Source of the DNA: Chloroflexota bacterium | GTDB lineage: Bacteria > Chloroflexota > Limnocylindria > Limnocylindrales > CSP1-4 | DNA length: 32,005 nucleotides | Assembly (NCBI GenBank): GCA_025358525.1 | Contig: JANYJI010000091.1 | Coordinates: 1-32,005 of the forward strand | Direction of reading: 5' to 3' | Part shown: positions 28,553 through 32,005 of the stretch, piece by piece | Layout of the letters: each line of letters starts with the position of its first letter | Numbering within the stretch: the first letter of the stretch is position 1 | Position numbers and translations under genes: made by a program | The notes under the pieces: model-generated | Database searches by the model: none | Told to the model about the DNA's origin: nothing | Seen by the model: only the letters and a program-made list of their open reading frames with translations

Positions 28553-28562
28553 CGGCCCTAAG

Positions 28563-31500
28563 ATGAGATTAATGAGTGGTCGAGTTGCCAGCCCTGAGCT
28601 AGTCGGACGCGAGGCCGATCTCGAGGCAATCGCACAGGCGCTCGAGCAGGCGAGAGTCGGACAGAGCCGAACTGTGCTAATTGGTGGCGAGGCCGGCATC
28701 GGCAAGTCCCGACTCCTGACCGCCGCGCTGGAGATGGCACGCGGCCAGGGTGCGATCGTCCTTCAGGGCGGCTGCGTGAGTCTGGCCGAGGGCGCCCTGC
28801 CATTCGCTCCGATCGTCGAGGCCATCCGGCCGCTCCTGGCCGATGCTCGGTCGGCCGATTCGGGCGGGGCGGATCGCGGCACCATCGATGACGCGCTGCT
28901 GGGACTAGCCGCGGAGTTGGGGCTTCTGGCGAGACACAGGTCCGCTGATGCAGCCGCGGAATTGCATCCGGATTGGGCTCGCAGCCAGCTGTACGAGACG
29001 TTCCTGGGCCTGCTGCGTAGGCTTGCCGTGGATTCGCCCGTTGTCCTCGCGGTGGAGGATCTCCACTGGGGCGACGACTCGACCAGGGAGTTGCTTGCCT
29101 TCCTGGTGCGCAATGCTCGATCCGAGCGGCTGCTGCTTCTGATCACATTTCGGAGCGACGAGCTGCACCGACGGCATCCTCTGTTGTTGTGGCTTGGCGA
29201 GGCCAACCGGTCTCCCGGGGTTGAGCGCATCGAACTGGGCCGTCTGGAGCGTCCCGCTCTGGCACGCCAGCTGAGTGGCATCCTGGGGCGCTGGCCGGAA
29301 CCTGCGTTGATCGAGTCGATCTTCCTTAGGTCCGAAGGCAACCCATTCTTCGCCGAAGAGCTCGTTGCGGCCGGGGTCGAAACCGGACCGCTGCCGCCCA
29401 CGCTGCGCGAGGTTCTGGCGGCTCGATTGGCCCATGTTTCGGAGCCCACCCTGCGCCTGCTCGGGGTCGCAGCAGTCGTCGGGCGGCGCGTGGACCACGG
29501 CCTTCTCGCCAGAGTCTCCGAGCTGTCGGAGAGGGAACTGGACGATGCCATCGGAGAAGCTCTCTCCACCCAGTTGCTCACTGTGGACGAGCAGGCACCC
29601 ACGGAACGCTACGCCTTCAGACATGCGTTGCTCGCCGAAGCCGCGGCAGTGACCGTCCTACCCGGCCGGCGACGCCGGCTCCACGCCGCAATCGCCCAAG
29701 CCCTGTCCGAATCCAACGGCCTGCGGGGCGCCGAAGAAGCCGGCCATCTGGGCGAGATCGCCCACCACTGGTTCGAAGCTCGAGAGCTAGACCACGCGTT
29801 CAGTTCTTCGCTGCGGGCAGGTGACGCGGCCCAGGCTTCCGGGGCGTATGCCGAGGCGTTGCGCCAGTACGAGAGAACCGCGGAGCTGTGGGACATCGTC
29901 CCCGCGCGAGCCGAAGAGACGGAAATCGATCGGCTAGAGCTCCTGAGGCGGACGGCCCACTGCGCACAGCTCAGCGGCGAATACGGGCGGGCGATACAGC
30001 TGCTCCGCGAAGCTGTGGAACAGGCGCGAGCAAGGGGCGAGCCGATCCTCGAGGGCCTGCTCTACGAACGACTCGGGCGATCGCTTTGGACATCGGCCGA
30101 TTTCGCTGGCTCCGAAGCCGCCTACGTTCGCGCGCTGGAGCTGGTGCCGGAGCAGCCTCCCTCAGCCGACCGGGCAAGGGTGCTAGCGGGCTACGCCCAG
30201 GTGTTGATGCTGGCCGGTCGTCACAAGGAGTCGCTCGAGGTGGGCCGGCGGGCGCTAGACCTGGCTCGTGAAACCGGCTCGCGGCAGGTGGAGGGCCACG
30301 CCCTGTGCACCATCGGCGTGGCCTTTGCCTACGTCAACGACCCTGATGTCGGGGCGGACATGATCCGCGAGGCCATCGTCATCGGCGAGCAGATTCAGAA
30401 CCTCGACGACATCGCCCGAGGCTACGTTTGCCTGTCGTCAACGCTCGACATTGCCGGCCACGGTGAGGAGGCCACGACGGTTGCTTTCGAGGGATCGCGG
30501 CGGCTGCGCGATCTCGGCATGGGCGCGACCTACGGGTCGTTCATCGAAATGAACGCTGCGGACGGGTTGACGGTGCTCGGTCGCTGGGACGAGGCGCTCG
30601 AGCTGGTACTCAAGGTGCAGCCCATCGCTCGCGGCACGAGCCGCGTATTCGCCACTCAGCAACTGGCCCACCTGCTCACTCTCCGCGGCGAATTCGAGTC
30701 CGCCGCTCGGGCGCTTACCGAAATCTCACAGCTCATGGGGCACGGAATAGAGGCGCAGTTCAACGGGCCGATTGCCGCCACCCAAATTGACCTGGCCACG
30801 CTGATAGGGGACACGGCGGGCGGTCGGAAGGTGGCCGACCGGGTACTGCCGATGCTGGCCCAGACCGAGGACCGCGGTTTGCTAGGTCGAGCGCTGGCTG
30901 CGGCGCTGCGGCTCGAGGTTGGCACCGCGGAGCGTGCCCGGGCGGCCAGGGACTCCAGGTCGCTGGACGAGGCTGTCGCTCGGGCCAACGCCGCCCTGGA
31001 GTCCATTCGCCGCCTCGCGGACGACCTATCGCCGGGCTCGATTCTTGACGTAATCGAGCGGACGATCACGTTTGCCGAGGCCGAAGCATCGCGTCTGCAG
31101 TCGGCGTCGGATCCTGCGATATGGCGAAGATCTCTCGAGATGGCACGTGCCGGCGGCCCCGCCTACGACGCCACCTACGCCGCGTATCGTTTGGCCGAAG
31201 CTCTCTTGTCTGGGCGCGGTGCGCGGGACGAGGCGGTGTCGCTTCTGACTGACGCACACGCGAGCGCATCTCGACTCGGCGCCCGCCCGCTCCGGGAGGC
31301 CATCGAGGGGCTGGCGGCGCGGGCACGCGTCCCGCTGCGATCCGAGGAAGCGGCCGAGGTCCACGAGAGTGGGGGAGGGGTTGCGACCCCATCCGCCGAG
31401 GGACTGGCCGCCTACGGCCTGAGCGACCGTGAAACCGAGGTCTTGCGCCTACTCACCGCCGGCCGAACAAACCGTGAAATCAGCAAAGCCCTGTTCATCA

Positions 31501-31607
31501 GCGAGAGTACGGCCGGCGTCCATGTGTCACACATCCTGACCAAGTTCGGCGTCGCCGGCCGCGTTGAAGCGGCCACCATCGCCGCCCGCCTGGGCCTCAC
31601 AGCCTGA
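28563..31607 (+). CDS. LAL-type LuxR-family ATPase transcriptional regulator
   Basis: A 1014-residue STAND-type regulator: AAA/NACHT-like ATPase with Walker A GGEAGIGKSRLL (about 41-52) and Walker B VLAVEDLHWGDD (about 160-171), winged-helix region (about 280-360), a long tetratricopeptide-type helical repeat region (about 390-900) for ligand or partner sensing, and a C-terminal LuxR helix-turn-helix (about 950-1012; LSDRETEVLRLLTAGRTNREIS, STAGVHVSHILTKFG). This matches LAL (MalT-like) regulators, which oligomerise on ATP plus inducer binding. Start is ambiguous: ATG 28563, or ATG 28572, which would be leaderless behind a TAAGAT box ending 7 nt before it. Targets are unknown; the direct-repeat operator upstream may reflect autoregulation. 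Confidence 0.93.
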   Translation: MRLMSGRVASPELVGREADLEAIAQALEQARVGQSRTVLIGGEAGIGKSRLLTAALEMARGQGAIVLQGGCVSLAEGALPFAPIVEAIRPLLADARSADSGGADRGTIDDALLGLAAELGLLARHRSADAAAELHPDWARSQLYETFLGLLRRLAVDSPVVLAVEDLHWGDDSTRELLAFLVRNARSERLLLLITFRSDELHRRHPLLLWLGEANRSPGVERIELGRLERPALARQLSGILGRWPEPALIESIFLRSEGNPFFAEELVAAGVETGPLPPTLREVLAARLAHVSEPTLRLLGVAAVVGRRVDHGLLARVSELSERELDDAIGEALSTQLLTVDEQAPTERYAFRHALLAEAAAVTVLPGRRRRLHAAIAQALSESNGLRGAEEAGHLGEIAHHWFEARELDHAFSSSLRAGDAAQASGAYAEALRQYERTAELWDIVPARAEETEIDRLELLRRTAHCAQLSGEYGRAIQLLREAVEQARARGEPILEGLLYERLGRSLWTSADFAGSEAAYVRALELVPEQPPSADRARVLAGYAQVLMLAGRHKESLEVGRRALDLARETGSRQVEGHALCTIGVAFAYVNDPDVGADMIREAIVIGEQIQNLDDIARGYVCLSSTLDIAGHGEEATTVAFEGSRRLRDLGMGATYGSFIEMNAADGLTVLGRWDEALELVLKVQPIARGTSRVFATQQLAHLLTLRGEFESAARALTEISQLMGHGIEAQFNGPIAATQIDLATLIGDTAGGRKVADRVLPMLAQTEDRGLLGRALAAALRLEVGTAERARAARDSRSLDEAVARANAALESIRRLADDLSPGSILDVIERTITFAEAEASRLQSASDPAIWRRSLEMARAGGPAYDATYAAYRLAEALLSGRGARDEAVSLLTDAHASASRLGARPLREAIEGLAARARVPLRSEEAAEVHESGGGVATPSAEGLAAYGLSDRETEVLRLLTAGRTNREISKALFISESTAGVHVSHILTKFGVAGRVEAATIAARLGLTA

Positions 31608-31741
31608 ACGGGCCAATCTCGTCCTGCCTCAGGGGCCGCCGGCCGAACGCCATGCAGCGGGCTGCGCGACAGGCGTCGGCGATGAGCGCAAACTAGTCAC
31701 CCCAGTCGGCGGAGATGCCGGGTGTTCCAGAAGAGGTCCAA

Positions 31742-31999
31742 ATGACAAAGAGATCGAGACACGAACGCGAGCAGCGAGCGGCAGAAAATGTGCGGGCCAA
31801 GCAGATTACTCTCGAGTGGGAGCGCGCCGTTCCGCCTGAGCGCGCGGCTGCCTTCGCGCTCGAGGTAGAAGCGGCCCGCGCTCGTGGACCGCGGCCCCCC
31901 CAGCCGGACATGGCCCCCGGGACCGCCCCACACCCGCCGCGACCGGGCTACGAACCACGCCCACCCAAGAAGGAAGAGACGCGCCGCCCCAAGTACTAG
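31742..31999 (+). CDS. Small charged, proline-rich protein, unknown function
   Basis: An 85-residue protein starting at ATG 31742, with AGAGG about 5 nt upstream; the ORF track's start at 31715 lacks this signal. The N-terminal half is helical and highly charged (TKRSRHEREQRAAENVRAKQ, ERAAAFALEVEAARARG). The C-terminal half is proline-rich and basic (PPQPDMAPG, EPRPPKKEETRRPKY), so it is probably disordered. No family is recognised. It stands near the end of the window, 134 nt after the regulator gene; no promoter or terminator was seen in that gap. Confidence 0.5.
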   Translation: MTKRSRHEREQRAAENVRAKQITLEWERAVPPERAAAFALEVEAARARGPRPPQPDMAPGTAPHPPRPGYEPRPPKKEETRRPKY

Positions 32000-32005
32000 G
32001 TCGGG

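Overview
The window is GC-rich (estimated by eye at well over 60%), gene-dense bacterial DNA that looks like the end of a chromosomal contig. Short or overlapping gene junctions, GTG and TTG starts, an F420-type (deazaflavin-dependent) oxidoreductase and the overall style of the proteins suggest an uncultivated lineage in or near Chloroflexota. Actinobacteria-like ancestry cannot be excluded without a tree. There are no rRNA or tRNA genes, CRISPR arrays, insertion sequences or phage genes; most of the window is housekeeping.

Layout. 1-442: a near-perfect fold-back inverted repeat at the very start of the sequence, running into the 3' end of a probable lipoprotein gene. 449-1114 (-): a degenerate MobA/MocA-like nucleotidyltransferase fold. 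1223-3175: GTPase TypA/BipA, then a small membrane protein. 3653-6048: cysteine desulfurase overlapping mnmA (tRNA 2-thiouridine synthesis), followed by two small overlapping membrane-protein genes. 6660-9626: rpsO-pnp, ended by a clear intrinsic terminator. 9824-19401: a long same-strand run, asd, type-4 uracil-DNA glycosylase, RNase J, FtsK translocase, RodZ-like HTH/membrane protein, PncC/CinA-C and MurC, mostly with 4-nt overlaps. 19498-21914: YajQ-family protein and a ThDP-dependent enzyme. 21920-24152 (-): an unrecognised protein overlapping nicotinate phosphoribosyltransferase. 24363-26621: hybrid sensor histidine kinase. 26665-27105 (-): F420-dependent nitroreductase-like protein. 27285-28124: aldo/keto reductase. 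28328-31607: a small protein and a large LuxR-type (LAL) ATPase regulator. 31742-31999: a small charged protein.

The most striking item is the polynucleotide phosphorylase. Between its first RNase PH domain and its second, in the helical linker region, it carries a complete DnaQ-like DEDDh 3'-5' exonuclease domain (about residues 250-410) with all five catalytic residues present. One polypeptide would then combine a phosphorolytic and a hydrolytic 3' exonuclease with KH and S1 RNA-binding domains. Its ribosome-binding site lies in an 8-bp perfect hairpin, suggesting translational control, and an RNase J gene lies about 2.2 kb downstream. A second pattern is that several operon-leading genes have a TANNNT-like -10 box ending 6-7 nt before the start codon and no Shine-Dalgarno, as expected for leaderless mRNAs, while other genes have clear Shine-Dalgarno sequences.
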